Of a stretch of DNA of 63,151 nucleotides, positions 49,333 to 58,596 are shown piece after piece. The position numbers and the translations under genes were made by a program. Source of the DNA: JAULZV01 sp964401885 (lineage in GTDB: Bacteria > Patescibacteriota > Minisyncoccia > Phycocordibacterales > JAACPR01); contig CAYOAC010000001.1 of the NCBI GenBank assembly GCA_964401885.1, positions 1 through 63,151 on the forward strand. Direction: 5' to 3'. A model generated the notes under the pieces. The model saw only the letters and a program-made list of their open reading frames with translations. It did not search any database and had not been told where the DNA came from. Within the stretch, counting starts at the first letter, position 1, and each line of letters begins with the position of its first letter.

Positions 49333-49869
49333 ATGCAAAGATGGCTAATTCAGCTTATCGTAAATGTTCCAATCATCAAATCTTATGTCTATCGAAAGAG
49401 ATGGCATGATAAATTTGATGATAATGTGACATTCGTTGCAATCTATAATAATGGAAGGAGTTTATATCTTGATCCATTTTATCGATCTGCAGTGACTCAT
49501 TATGACGATAAAGTTTGGGAGTGGATTTTTTATCGGGATTTTTGTGAGCCAAAATTCATACTGGCAAACAAGAATTTCTGTAAAGAAAAACCTACAAAAC
49601 CAGATATGATTGTTTTACAACATTTAGGACATGATGAATATGGAAACGCTCGCGTTCTTACTATATCTAGTCCTGCACGTAAAAGGCCCGAGCACATCAA
49701 GATTCCTCGTCAGCACATTTTGTACTTAGCGGTTAGAAATGGATTGATTTTGGGAAATATGACGGTGTTTCAACCTCTTCCTTGTAAGTTGTTTAACAGT
49801 GGGTATAAGTTGCGTCCAATTGCCAAATGGTTCGCACATGCAAAACAATTAAAGTTCCTCAGTTGGTAA
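49333..49869 (+). CDS. Hypothetical protein, 178 aa
   Basis: Basic and aromatic-rich; contains RPEHIKIPRQHILYLAVRNG and a hydrophobic N-terminal stretch (WLIQLIVNVPIIKSYVY) that may be a peripheral anchor. No family recognised. Shares the leader hairpin motif with the 32813 gene. The 290 nt after it hold only a hairpin (50015-50048, AAATCGACAC/GTGTCGATTT). Confidence 0.6.
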   Translation: MQRWLIQLIVNVPIIKSYVYRKRWHDKFDDNVTFVAIYNNGRSLYLDPFYRSAVTHYDDKVWEWIFYRDFCEPKFILANKNFCKEKPTKPDMIVLQHLGHDEYGNARVLTISSPARKRPEHIKIPRQHILYLAVRNGLILGNMTVFQPLPCKLFNSGYKLRPIAKWFAHAKQLKFLSW

Positions 49870-50160
49870 GATCTGGCAAATCTTCAAAATAAGTAAGAAG
49901 TTCATGTAAATACTATGTGACTTTTTACAAAGATAAGATACGGAGAATATAAATTATTTCTCTGTAAATTATTATCAAAAAAAATCAAGTAATACCAAAG
50001 AGTATTATTAATGAAAATCGACACTGTTAAATGCTAACGTGTCGATTTCTGCTTTATAATTTACACATTTTTATAAAATGTTAATATTGCTGTATGTAAT
50101 GTTTATAAAGCTATTCTTATATTAGATTGCTTAAATCATGATAAAAATAAAATAATTAAA

Positions 50161-51492
50161 ATGAAAAAAATAACACCAGAATTAGCCGGAGGTTTCAAAG
50201 ATTATCTTCCAGAAGATATGATTCCTCGACAAAAAATGTTTGATATCATCAGACAGACTTTTGAAATATTCGGTTTTAAACCGCTTGATACTCCAGGCAT
50301 AGAAAAAGAAGAGATCTTAACTGGTGGTGATTCTGATTTTAAAATGATGATGTTTAAAACTGGTTTGAAAGATAATGATGAAAATCTTGCTTTAAGATTT
50401 GATTTAACTGTGCCTCTTGCACGAGTAATTTCATTATATGGAGACAAATTAGAAAAACCTTTTAAAAGATATCAAACAGGTAAAGTTTGGAGAGGAGAAA
50501 AACCACAAGCCGGACGTTTTAGAGAATTTGTTCAATTTGATGCCGACATAATTGGAACTGATAGATTGAGTGCTGATTCTGAAATTATTTCTCTAATGTA
50601 TGAAACACTAAAAGCATTAGGTATTGAAAATTTTATAATTAAAGTTAATTCAAGAAAAATTTTGAATGGATTACCTAAATTCGCAGGATATGATTCTAAA
50701 TTAAATATCAATGTTTTAAAATCTTTAGATAAGTTAGACAAAATGAATTGGTCAGAAATTTCTAAAGAGCTACAAGGAAAAGGATTGGACAAAAATCAAA
50801 TTTCAAAACTAGAAGAATTTATTAATCTAAAATCAGATTCATCAGAAGAAACTCTTTTTAATCTTGAATCTATAATGATTGATTCATTAGAAGCAATTGA
50901 GGGTATAAAAGAATTGCAAGAAGTTTGTAAAAATCTTGAAGCACTTGAAGTTCCAAAAGATTCTTGGAAAATAGATTTATCTGTTGCAAGAGGACTTGGA
51001 TATTATACTGGAACTGTTTTTGAAACAATTCTTCTTGATTTACCAAGTATTGGAAGTGTATTTTCTGGCGGAAGATATGACGATCTTGTATCAAGATTCG
51101 GAAATCAAGTTATGCCATCAGTTGGTGCTTCAATCGGTGTAGATAGATTATTTGCTGCTTTAGAAAAATTAGAATTACTTAAAAAAGAGAAAACAACAGT
51201 AAAAGTTCTTGTATTAAATTTTGATCAAGAATCCGAATTGTATTGTCAAAAAATAGTTGGATTGCTTCGAAAGTCTGGTGTCTCATCTGAGATATATCTT
51301 GGAAAAGAAACAATGTTAAAGGCTCAATTTTCTTATGCTTTAAAACAAGAGATACCTTTTGTGGTCATTGCTGGTGGTGATGAGATGAAAAAGGGAATAG
51401 CGCAAATAAAAGATCTGAATAAGAAGGAACAAATAGAAGTTTCTTTTGAAAATATCGTTGAAAAAGTAGGGGATTTATTGACAAACAATTGA
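50161..51492 (+). CDS. hisS: Histidyl-tRNA synthetase, alphaproteobacterial-like motif 2
   Basis: 443 aa class II synthetase. Motif 1 region FGFKPLDTPGIEK, motif 2 VWRGEKPQAGRFREFVQFDADIIG written here in two parts: VWRGEKPQAGRF then REFVQFDADIIG (residues about 107-130), the HisA signature RGLGYYTGTVFE, motif 3 GASIGVDRLFAAL. Most bacterial HisRS have ERPQKGRYRQFHQ at motif 2. The EKPxxGRFRxFxQFDAD form, as I recall it, is that of the alphaproteobacterial enzymes that charge tRNA-His lacking G-1. The adjacent tRNA-His has just that property. Confidence 0.95.
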   Translation: MKKITPELAGGFKDYLPEDMIPRQKMFDIIRQTFEIFGFKPLDTPGIEKEEILTGGDSDFKMMMFKTGLKDNDENLALRFDLTVPLARVISLYGDKLEKPFKRYQTGKVWRGEKPQAGRFREFVQFDADIIGTDRLSADSEIISLMYETLKALGIENFIIKVNSRKILNGLPKFAGYDSKLNINVLKSLDKLDKMNWSEISKELQGKGLDKNQISKLEEFINLKSDSSEETLFNLESIMIDSLEAIEGIKELQEVCKNLEALEVPKDSWKIDLSVARGLGYYTGTVFETILLDLPSIGSVFSGGRYDDLVSRFGNQVMPSVGASIGVDRLFAALEKLELLKKEKTTVKVLVLNFDQESELYCQKIVGLLRKSGVSSEIYLGKETMLKAQFSYALKQEIPFVVIAGGDEMKKGIAQIKDLNKKEQIEVSFENIVEKVGDLLTNN

Positions 51493-51531
51493 TCCATTGC
51501 TACTCTTGGTGTTGATACTTAATGTATTTTT

Positions 51532-51607
51532 GGGTATGTAGCTCAACTGGTTAGAGCGCTGGTTTGTGGAACCAGAGGTTAGGGGTTCAAGTCCCTTCAT
51601 ACCCACC
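51532..51607 (+). tRNA. tRNA-His (anticodon GTG), no G-1, A73, CCA not fully encoded
   Basis: Acceptor GGGTATG/CATACCC, U8-A9, D-stem GCTC/GAGC, anticodon arm CTGGT-TTGTGGA-ACCAG, T-arm AGGGG-TTCAAGT-CCCTT. The base before G1 is T (51531), not the usual genome-encoded G-1. The discriminator is A73 (51605) instead of C. The 3' end reads ACCTA, so the terminal A of CCA must be added. Placed 39 nt after hisS. Confidence 0.93.
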
Positions 51608-51642
51608 TATTGACTTTTTTTTATATTGTGCTATACTATTGA

Positions 51643-51882
51643 AAGAGTTTCAGATTAACTATCGAATTCGTCGAAAGTTAAGATGAAACCAATTACCGCC
51701 AGTCCTTCTAGAACCTTCAACCCCTTAAGAATAATCTTAAATAAAGCAGAGCCAGCAAGATAAGGCCGCGGAACTTGCACAAGAGAAAACTTGAGATAAC
51801 CGTGTGGTTTGGATAACCACCGTTAGCGTACGGCCGCAAAAAAACCACAATGGAGTCATCAACACGATGGCTCCATTTTTCT
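51643..51882 (+). ncRNA. Tandem structured RNA, copy A
   Basis: Promoter TTGACT (51610-51615), 16-nt spacer, TATACT (51632-51637); terminator 51849-51877 (AATGGAGTCATC/GATGGCTCCATT) plus T run. 5' hairpin: AACTATCGA-ATTCG-TCGAAAGTT. Then a variable part that in this copy holds a 26-codon ORF (ATG about 51684), a conserved GCAGAGCCAGCAAGATAAGG, and the 3' domain CCGT-GTGGTT-TGGAT-AACCAC-N9-ACGG. Directly follows tRNA-His. No known family recognised. Confidence 0.75.
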
Positions 51883-51965
51883 TTTATATAATACATAAAT
51901 ATATAATAGATAAAGGTTTGAGACTTTATCTATTGACTTTTTTATATATTGTGCTATACTATTGA

Positions 51966-52186
51966 AAGAGTTTCAGATTAACTATCGAATTCGTCGGAAG
52001 TTAAAACGGAACAATGAACCCCAAAGGAAACGCAGAAATGAGGTAAAAAAGCAGAGCCAGTAAGACAAGGCCATGAATCTTACACAAGAGAAAACTTGAG
52101 ATAACCGTGTGGTTTGGACACCACCGATAGCGTACGGCCGCAAAAAAACCATAATGGAGTCATCAGCACGATGGCTCCATTTTTCT
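51966..52186 (+). ncRNA. Tandem structured RNA, copy B
   Basis: Same promoter (TTGACT 51933-51938, TATACT 51955-51960), same 5' hairpin, 3' domain and terminator (52153-52181) as copy A. The region between 5' hairpin and 3' domain differs in sequence and length. Differences fall so as to keep pairing: TCGA/TCGA becomes TCGA/TCGG (U-G), and the GTGG/CCAC stem is kept while its loop changes. The ORF of copy A is reduced to about 10 codons, so a conserved peptide is unlikely. Confidence 0.75.
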
Positions 52187-52187
52187 T

Positions 52188-52673
52188 TTAAAATATTATT
52201 CTAAAAATTCTTTCTATTTTGCGTGGTTCACCGGTATTTTCAATTGCTTTATTTATCAGATGTTTGATTACGCACTTATTTTTATAACTTGTAGAGATTG
52301 CTTCTTTATTTGAAATTGCAAAACCAATATGCCTATTACCAGACCCATCTTCATACATTGTTTTTTCCCAAACTAGAATATCTCCAGGTATGATTTTGGA
52401 TTCATCATAAATAGATCCGATATTTGGATTATCTTTTAAAGATCTTTCTAGACTTAAAACAGTTGCACAAGTTTTTGAAACTATATTATTCAGTAAAAGA
52501 ACAGAACTTACAAAGGATGCACAAGAATATTCTCCATTATTAAGTAAATCTATAATTCCTTCGTTACAGTCTTTGATAATTATCGAATTGAACATCTGAG
52601 TATTAACAGAATTTTCAATCATTTTTATATATGTTTCTTTTTTTAATATTTCCATATTTAAAGAATATTTCAT
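52188..52673 (-). CDS. CHAP/NlpC-P60-like cysteine hydrolase
   Basis: 161 aa. YSCASFVSSVLLL supplies the nucleophile Cys (about residue 51) at the start of a helix, PGDILVWEK is the typical strand after it, and RHIGFAISN supplies the His (about 115). This is the papain-like amidase/peptidase layout of cell-wall hydrolases. No signal peptide, so it may act inside the cell or be released otherwise. Convergent with RNA copy B. Confidence 0.7.
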   Translation of the reverse strand: MKYSLNMEILKKETYIKMIENSVNTQMFNSIIIKDCNEGIIDLLNNGEYSCASFVSSVLLLNNIVSKTCATVLSLERSLKDNPNIGSIYDESKIIPGDILVWEKTMYEDGSGNRHIGFAISNKEAISTSYKNKCVIKHLINKAIENTGEPRKIERIFRIIF

Positions 52674-52807
52674 TCTTTAAATACAAGAAGAAAATTCTTT
52701 AGTTTTATTTTAGTTTTTGTTGATAAATAACTTATCAACACCTTTACAAACTTCCAGGAAGCGAGAAAATAGAAGAGTGAGTATTTATTAATTTAATTAC
52801 AATTCTT

Positions 52808-52864
52808 ATGGCAAAAGGACAAGACAAAAGAAAAGAAAAGAAAAAACCAAAGAAGACAAAATAA
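52808..52864 (+). CDS. Small basic protein, 18 aa
   Basis: ATG 52808: MAKGQDKRKEKKKPKKTK. Tiny Lys-rich proteins beginning MAKG(Q/N)DK are seen in many bacterial genomes, usually unannotated. Followed at once by a strong terminator, which supports a real transcription unit. Confidence 0.55.
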   Translation: MAKGQDKRKEKKKPKKTK

Positions 52865-52880
52865 TTAATTTGGTTTTAAA

Positions 52881-52917
52881 ATTAAAAGCGGCGGCCCGAA
52901 GGGCCGCCGCTTTTAAT
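52881..52917. terminator. Bidirectional terminator
   Basis: AAAAGCGGCGGCCC and its perfect complement around GAA, flanked by A and T runs; serves both the 18-aa and the convergent 45-aa gene. Confidence 0.92.
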
Positions 52918-52933
52918 TTTTAAATTGAGAATA

Positions 52934-53071
52934 TTATTCTGTTACTTCTTCAGCAGGTGCATCAGCAACCACCACTTCTTCTTCCTCGGTTACTTCAGGA
53001 GCAACTACAACTTCTTCAGGAACGACAGTTGTGTCGTCTGTTGCAGTTGGATTTACTTGTGTTTGGTCCAT
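52934..53071 (-). CDS. Small acidic protein, 45 aa
   Basis: Minus strand ATG 53071 to TAA 52934. Val/Glu/Ala/Pro-rich, low complexity (MDQTQVNPTATDDTTVVPEE, EVTEEEEVVVADAPAEEVTE at the end). No Lys or Arg. Opposite in charge to the neighbouring 18-aa protein. Probably disordered. Good coding bias and a shared terminator support it. Confidence 0.6.
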   Translation of the reverse strand: MDQTQVNPTATDDTTVVPEEVVVAPEVTEEEEVVVADAPAEEVTE

Positions 53072-53196
53072 AGTATTTTTATATTATCTAATAATCTCAC
53101 AAGTCTAACACTATAGTTGGAATAAACCTATTTATTAAAATATCTGTACAAACTTTTTTATTTTTAAAAAACTTTTTGATATACTATAAGTGTTAA

Positions 53197-54147
53197 ATGA
53201 AACATCTTTCTATTCACAAAATTAAATCTTTTTTAATCATTCTATTCAGTTTTTTTATCTTTATAGCAATATCCAAAAGTCAGTCAAAAGAAGTCGTTTT
53301 TATACCATATACTGGAGATAAAGATTCATTTATCTCTGAATTAGAACAGAAAAAAATAATAAATAACTCTATTTCTAAAGTTGTCTTAAAACTAGTTTTA
53401 TCTATGAAAGACAATGTTGAACCTGGAGGATATGCTTTTTCTCAAGGAATGGGTGCTGTTTCAACAGCTTTCTCCTTAAATGAACCAGAGTATAAATATG
53501 TTTCTATATTGGATGGCTTAAGGAAAGGTCAAATAGCTGAAATAATTGGAGAAAAATTAAATTGGGGAGAAGAAGAAATTAAAGAATTTGCAAAGACAAG
53601 ACAAGTTTGCCCGTTAAATGGCGAAGAAGGATATTTGGCTTCTGGAACATATTTGATTCATGTTGAAGAGGATACCAAAGTTGTAGAACAAACTATGATA
53701 ACAACCTTTAAAGATATAATTGAAGAGTTGGGAATGAAAGAAGAAGACATATCAATCCCTCAAACAATTACAATTGCTTCGCTTATTCAAAGAGAAGCTG
53801 CAGGAAAGTCAGATATGAGATTAATATCAGGCATTATTAATAATCGTTTAAAAATTGGAATGCCACTTCAAATTGATGCAACTTTGCAATACATAAAAGG
53901 AAATGAAGATGATTGGTGGCCTGTTCCGGGACCGGAAGATAAAAAAATTGATTCTCCTTTCAATACTTATCAAAATGATGGTTTACCACCAACACCTATT
54001 GCAACACCTAGCAAAGAGGCTATTAGAGCTGCCTTAAACCCAATAAAGACCGATTGCTTGTTCTATTTACATGATGATTACAGAAATATTCATTGTGCAT
54101 CTAATTATGATCAGCATAAAAGAAATGTTAGGTATTATTTGAAATAA
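53197..54147 (+). CDS. mltG: Endolytic peptidoglycan transglycosylase (MltG/YceG-like)
   Basis: 316 aa. N-terminal membrane anchor (FLIILFSFFIFIAI). The YceG signatures are present: ITIASLIQREAAG with the catalytic Glu, RLISGIINNRLKIGMPLQ, DATLQY, SPFNTYQNDGLPPTPIATP. Cleaves nascent glycan strands near the membrane. First gene of a cell-envelope cluster. TATACT or TATAAG lies just before the ATG (leader of 0-5 nt). Confidence 0.93.
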   Translation: MKHLSIHKIKSFLIILFSFFIFIAISKSQSKEVVFIPYTGDKDSFISELEQKKIINNSISKVVLKLVLSMKDNVEPGGYAFSQGMGAVSTAFSLNEPEYKYVSILDGLRKGQIAEIIGEKLNWGEEEIKEFAKTRQVCPLNGEEGYLASGTYLIHVEEDTKVVEQTMITTFKDIIEELGMKEEDISIPQTITIASLIQREAAGKSDMRLISGIINNRLKIGMPLQIDATLQYIKGNEDDWWPVPGPEDKKIDSPFNTYQNDGLPPTPIATPSKEAIRAALNPIKTDCLFYLHDDYRNIHCASNYDQHKRNVRYYLK

Positions 54148-54151
54148 TTAA

Positions 54152-54427
54152 ATGAGAAATTTTAAATTTATAAAAAAAACACTAATTATTTTAACAGTTT
54201 TTTTATCAATGTGTTTTATTTATTTTTTATCCATATTAAACATATCTTATTGGCAAGGTTTTGGACCTGTTTTTTATACCTCTATTTTAGGTTGTTTATT
54301 TCTAATCATAAATATAATATTAAATGTTAAATTTTTAATACAGAAACAACAAAATCTTAATTTTGTACTATATATTGATTTATTATTTTTGATATTTTTA
54401 TTATTTATTTATTATCTAAACATATGA
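54152..54427 (+). CDS. Small membrane protein, 91 aa
   Basis: Three hydrophobic segments (about residues 9-30, 37-60 and 70-90). No family. Its stop overlaps the next start by 4 nt (ATGA), so the two are coupled. Confidence 0.65.
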   Translation: MRNFKFIKKTLIILTVFLSMCFIYFLSILNISYWQGFGPVFYTSILGCLFLIINIILNVKFLIQKQQNLNFVLYIDLLFLIFLLFIYYLNI

Positions 54428-55629
54428 AAAACCCAATAATATTAATAATTTTTGTCTTAATCATATCAAGCTTGTCTTTATGGGTTTATGCGAAGAATAA
54501 GTTTCCTAATTTAGCATCTGTTGAAATTGGAACAGAAAAAGGAATAATAGAGGGCACTGGTAATTTTGAGTTTGAATATCCTGTTTTTGATGGGTGGACT
54601 GTGGAATATATAAAAGATGATAAATTAATTTATACACCTTCTATTTTGTATAAAATTGCTAATCTTATCGTAAATAAAATTGAAATAAAGATTTCTTTAC
54701 TTGATTATCTTGTAGCACCTGATTTATCTAAATACACTACTAATTCATCTGGAATCTATTATAAAAAAGATATTTGGTCGATCGAGTTTTACGATAATGG
54801 TGGGGGTATAAAACTTGAACAAGCAATCTCAACAATAAATCCAATACTTAACCTGGATACTATTGCTAAAACTTTCAAAAATACTTCTTCCGATGATATC
54901 AAAGAAGATATATCAATTGAAAAACTTCCAACAACCTTTAAACTACCATCAAAAGAACCTTCGGTTCCATATATCAAAGATGCCACAATAGAAAGAATCG
55001 AAATTCCTGGTTATTCAGGAATGTACGCAGATATAGTTATGTCTATAGATGGTGTGTCTGATGAGAGGATTATTAAAATTAATGATGAATTAACACTTAG
55101 TATTTTTAGTTCAGATGATTATGCTGTAGTTGATATAAGAAAAAAAGAAAATAGAATTTTAAATAAAAGTGTGACGTATATAGAAGGTTTTGGTTCTAAA
55201 ATTATTTATATAGATAAAAATTATATTCAATATAGATATTCTATTAATGCTGATACTGGCGGTGCACATCCTGCAATGGTATTTGATCAAGAATCAATTA
55301 TAAAAACATCTGGTGAAGACTTCGTTTTATTCTCAAAAGAAAATTCAAATAAAATATTAGAACATTTTTATCCAAATGGAGAAGAGTTGTTTGAAGAATT
55401 CAGAAATGGAAATGAAGAATTAGAATGTTTTGCAGACACTTCATTCCCTGATTCATTTGACTCAGAAATAAAAATTAATACAAAAGAAATAATATTTTAT
55501 TTGTGGTTTCCTCATGTATCAAGAGTTTGTAATGGCGAATTTCAAAAAATAGCCATACCTATATCTGACATTTTGAACGAAGTTCCACAATATGTTCCCA
55601 AAGATTCGGTTTTGTGGGAGTTTAGATAA
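54424..55629 (+). CDS. Membrane-anchored protein with DUF3298/RsiV-like C-terminal domain
   Basis: 401 aa. N-terminal anchor (IILIIFVLIISSLSLWVYA). The second half has YRYSINADTGGAHPAMVFDQ, the Y-T-G-G-A-H-P pattern of DUF3298 domains found in extracytoplasmic proteins such as the anti-sigma factor RsiV, which binds lysozyme. Possibly linked to the peptidoglycan enzymes around it. Confidence 0.72.
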   Translation: MKNPIILIIFVLIISSLSLWVYAKNKFPNLASVEIGTEKGIIEGTGNFEFEYPVFDGWTVEYIKDDKLIYTPSILYKIANLIVNKIEIKISLLDYLVAPDLSKYTTNSSGIYYKKDIWSIEFYDNGGGIKLEQAISTINPILNLDTIAKTFKNTSSDDIKEDISIEKLPTTFKLPSKEPSVPYIKDATIERIEIPGYSGMYADIVMSIDGVSDERIIKINDELTLSIFSSDDYAVVDIRKKENRILNKSVTYIEGFGSKIIYIDKNYIQYRYSINADTGGAHPAMVFDQESIIKTSGEDFVLFSKENSNKILEHFYPNGEELFEEFRNGNEELECFADTSFPDSFDSEIKINTKEIIFYLWFPHVSRVCNGEFQKIAIPISDILNEVPQYVPKDSVLWEFR

Positions 55630-55648
55630 TGATAAGGATAATTGATTT

Positions 55649-57151
55649 ATGAAAAAACCACTTAAAATAATAATACTTGTCGCGATAATTCTACTTTCTG
55701 TATTTTATATTTATACAAACAGAGAAGTGTTAAAAAAAGAATGGGGGGATAGTCAGATTTTTGAAATAGAAAAAAATAAAAATATTATTTCTAATAGCGG
55801 TATATTCGATGGTACCATTTCTTTTGTAAAGACTTGGGATAGTGGAGAAAATTTAGATATTAAAAATACTATTTTTACTAAAGTTTCTTTGGATAAAGAT
55901 TTGAATGGTACATTAGAAGCTGATGGTTATCAAACTTTTATGAGTTACAAAGTTGTTGCTATCCCAACAGGAACTAATTCTGTGGATATCATTTTTCAGA
56001 GTTTGTTGGATGAAGATAGTATGAATTTATTTAAAACAGGTGATTATATTTTTAGTATAGATTTTATTGATAATAAATATTTATTTAGAGATAATCAGAG
56101 TCATTTTAATGAATTAGATACTGGTGATGTTGGCATATTCAATCCTTCAAGTAAAGAAGAAAAAATTATTAAAGAGAATACAGAAGATTATAATAACAAA
56201 GATACATTTATCATAGAAAATAGATATTTTATTGGTGAAACCAAAGGGCAAAAGTTTCATATTTTATATACAACTGTAGATTACAACGCCGATGATGCAG
56301 TTTGTATTTATGTTAAAGATAACATTGATTATACGGTTCAAAAATGTAATATGCAGTTTAGCGCTGATGGATGGTTTAGGATTGATTTAGACGATCAGAA
56401 ATCTTTAATAGGATATGGATGTACTTTTAATGAAGGAGAAATATGTAAAGAAAGTAAAGGGGAAGAAGCTTTTAAAATTCAAGAAGTTGGAATTTTTAAG
56501 ATTAAAGATTTTTTGAATGTTGAAACTGTTAATGATTTCTCAAATATTTCGGATGGGACATATTATGGTGTGAAAGAAATATTGAAGCAAAATGGGTGGC
56601 TACCAATTATTCCAACTTTATATAAATTCAGCATATCACCAGCAACCACTACTCCAATTGATACAGAGTTTCCTGAAATCTCATATTGCGGTTCTGAAAG
56701 AGTCGTAGGTGTCATCTGTACTGTTGATTTTCAAAAAGACAAAGTTATAAAACATCTTAATGTACAGCACACTGAATCAAATGCGGGATGGTTAGTTACA
56801 GGAGTAGAATATGAAAGTATTGAATCAAATAATATTTTGGATTTGTCTACTTACAGTAAAATTTCTGATCCATTTATAACATCAAACAAAAAACCTTATA
56901 TCATGGGTGAATACTCTATAGATAATGGGGATTATGGAGTTGAAATAGAAATAACAAAAAACAAAAAAACAGTACTAACTGTTTCTAGTTCTCGTGGTGG
57001 AGATGTTTTGATTTATAATGATAATTCAAAAATTCAAAAATTTGAGTATCAAGTCACAGAAAATTTGCAAGAAGGTGAGTATGTAATAAGAGTATATTAT
57101 CTGGAAGAAAAAAAGCCATTGATCTATGAAAAAAAAATTATTATTAAATAA
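55649..57151 (+). CDS. Secreted/anchored protein with MKKPLKI N-terminal module, 500 aa
   Basis: N-terminus MKKPLKIIILVAIILLSVFY then a long, Asn/Asp/Lys-rich beta domain with no recognised family. The same first 20 residues (MKKPLKISILAIIILLSVFY, MKKPLKISIIATTILL) begin two other genes at 57157 and 59218 whose remaining sequences differ. Confidence 0.7.
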   Translation: MKKPLKIIILVAIILLSVFYIYTNREVLKKEWGDSQIFEIEKNKNIISNSGIFDGTISFVKTWDSGENLDIKNTIFTKVSLDKDLNGTLEADGYQTFMSYKVVAIPTGTNSVDIIFQSLLDEDSMNLFKTGDYIFSIDFIDNKYLFRDNQSHFNELDTGDVGIFNPSSKEEKIIKENTEDYNNKDTFIIENRYFIGETKGQKFHILYTTVDYNADDAVCIYVKDNIDYTVQKCNMQFSADGWFRIDLDDQKSLIGYGCTFNEGEICKESKGEEAFKIQEVGIFKIKDFLNVETVNDFSNISDGTYYGVKEILKQNGWLPIIPTLYKFSISPATTTPIDTEFPEISYCGSERVVGVICTVDFQKDKVIKHLNVQHTESNAGWLVTGVEYESIESNNILDLSTYSKISDPFITSNKKPYIMGEYSIDNGDYGVEIEITKNKKTVLTVSSSRGGDVLIYNDNSKIQKFEYQVTENLQEGEYVIRVYYLEEKKPLIYEKKIIIK

Positions 57152-57156
57152 TATTT

Positions 57157-58590
57157 ATGAAAAAACCACTTAAAATATCAATCCTTGCAATAATAATTTT
57201 ACTTTCTGTTTTTTATATTTTCACAAATAAAGATTTGATTAAGACTTTTTTAATTAATGATCGAATCTCTTTTGTTTCTAATCAAGAAAAAGCTTGTGAT
57301 TATTTTATTCAAAATAATTCTCCCGAACCAACAACTAATGAAGGAGATATCCTACTCCCTCTCGAATGCTCTTTTGCTGTATCAAAAGAACATAAATATA
57401 ATTTTATTTTAGACAACAAAGATAAAGAGAATTTTAGTTTAAATATTTTTGATCAAAATGGAGAGTATATTCAAGAGATTGTTTTTGATAATAATATTTT
57501 TAATAAAAAGAGTGTGTATATGGATGATAGTGATTTTAATATTGCTCATGATATAAATAGTGATGGTTATAAAGATATTAGAGTTTTTTCTGGAGGAGGT
57601 ACTTCTGATTGGTGGTTTGATTTTTATTTATTTAACCCAAAAGAAAATAATTTCATTTTACTAGAAGATCTTTCCAAAATTGGCAATTCTTTTTTTGATG
57701 AAAAACAAAAGGCAATTATTGGTTATTCAAGAAACGGTTCTGATAAATATACTGATATATTTTTAAAATTTAAAGAAGGTTCAGAAATTTTACAAGAAAA
57801 AAATATCACTGAGGTATCTCAGTCAGAAATAAATGAAAATATCTCAATTGAAATAAAACAAGAAAATAATAATTTAATTAAAATCTCTGGTTCTATTGAA
57901 CAAGAAATTGATTTTGATAAGGATATGCTGCTATATGAAGGTCTTGATCACGATGGAATGTCTTCTATTGATTTTGAGGATCACAATAAAGACGGATATA
58001 AAGATATGTTAATAATGAGAGACACTAGTGGATCACTGGTCACATCATACGCGGTTTATTTATATGATAAGAATTTCAATAAATTTGTCTTTACATATTT
58101 TTTAATTAGATCTGATGGAGAAGAAGAAAAAATAAATTATTCAAACAAAGAATCTTTTTATTTTTCTGAAATTAAAAAAGATATGTCGAATTCAGAGATA
58201 AAGGTGCCAATATTGTTGCCTCAAAAAATGAAAATTGAAACGGATGGAGAAAAAATTGTTGCAGATTATCAGGTTATTGAAAATGGAGGTTATAAAGTTC
58301 ATATTTCTATATTTGTTCCGGGAGAGTATGGTTGTAGTGCAGAATATTGTACTGTTGGTTATTTTGGTGCAGCAAAATATGACGATGAAGGTATTGTTGG
58401 AGGATTTGGTTGGGAAAAAACAAAAATAACTGAAGAATTGGAAGGATATTATTTCAATAATGCCCCTAGAGTAATGCCTTCTTTTGAATTTGTTTATAAA
58501 GATATTTTGTATTTTGTTCAAATAAAAAATAAAAGCAAGGAAGAAATAATTGCTATTGTAAAAGATATGTTATTTATGGATAATAATTAA
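57157..58590 (+). CDS. Secreted/anchored VCBS/FG-GAP-like protein, 477 aa
   Basis: MKKPLKI membrane anchor, then a beta-rich domain with repeated calcium-loop motifs DINSDGYKDIRVFSGGG and DHNKDGYKDMLIM, the D-x-[DN]-x-D-G-x-x-D pattern found in FG-GAP/VCBS and XAC2610-type proteins. Extracytoplasmic. 5 nt after the previous stop, so co-transcribed. Confidence 0.7.
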   Translation: MKKPLKISILAIIILLSVFYIFTNKDLIKTFLINDRISFVSNQEKACDYFIQNNSPEPTTNEGDILLPLECSFAVSKEHKYNFILDNKDKENFSLNIFDQNGEYIQEIVFDNNIFNKKSVYMDDSDFNIAHDINSDGYKDIRVFSGGGTSDWWFDFYLFNPKENNFILLEDLSKIGNSFFDEKQKAIIGYSRNGSDKYTDIFLKFKEGSEILQEKNITEVSQSEINENISIEIKQENNNLIKISGSIEQEIDFDKDMLLYEGLDHDGMSSIDFEDHNKDGYKDMLIMRDTSGSLVTSYAVYLYDKNFNKFVFTYFLIRSDGEEEKINYSNKESFYFSEIKKDMSNSEIKVPILLPQKMKIETDGEKIVADYQVIENGGYKVHISIFVPGEYGCSAEYCTVGYFGAAKYDDEGIVGGFGWEKTKITEELEGYYFNNAPRVMPSFEFVYKDILYFVQIKNKSKEEIIAIVKDMLFMDNN

Positions 58591-58596
58591 ATAAAT

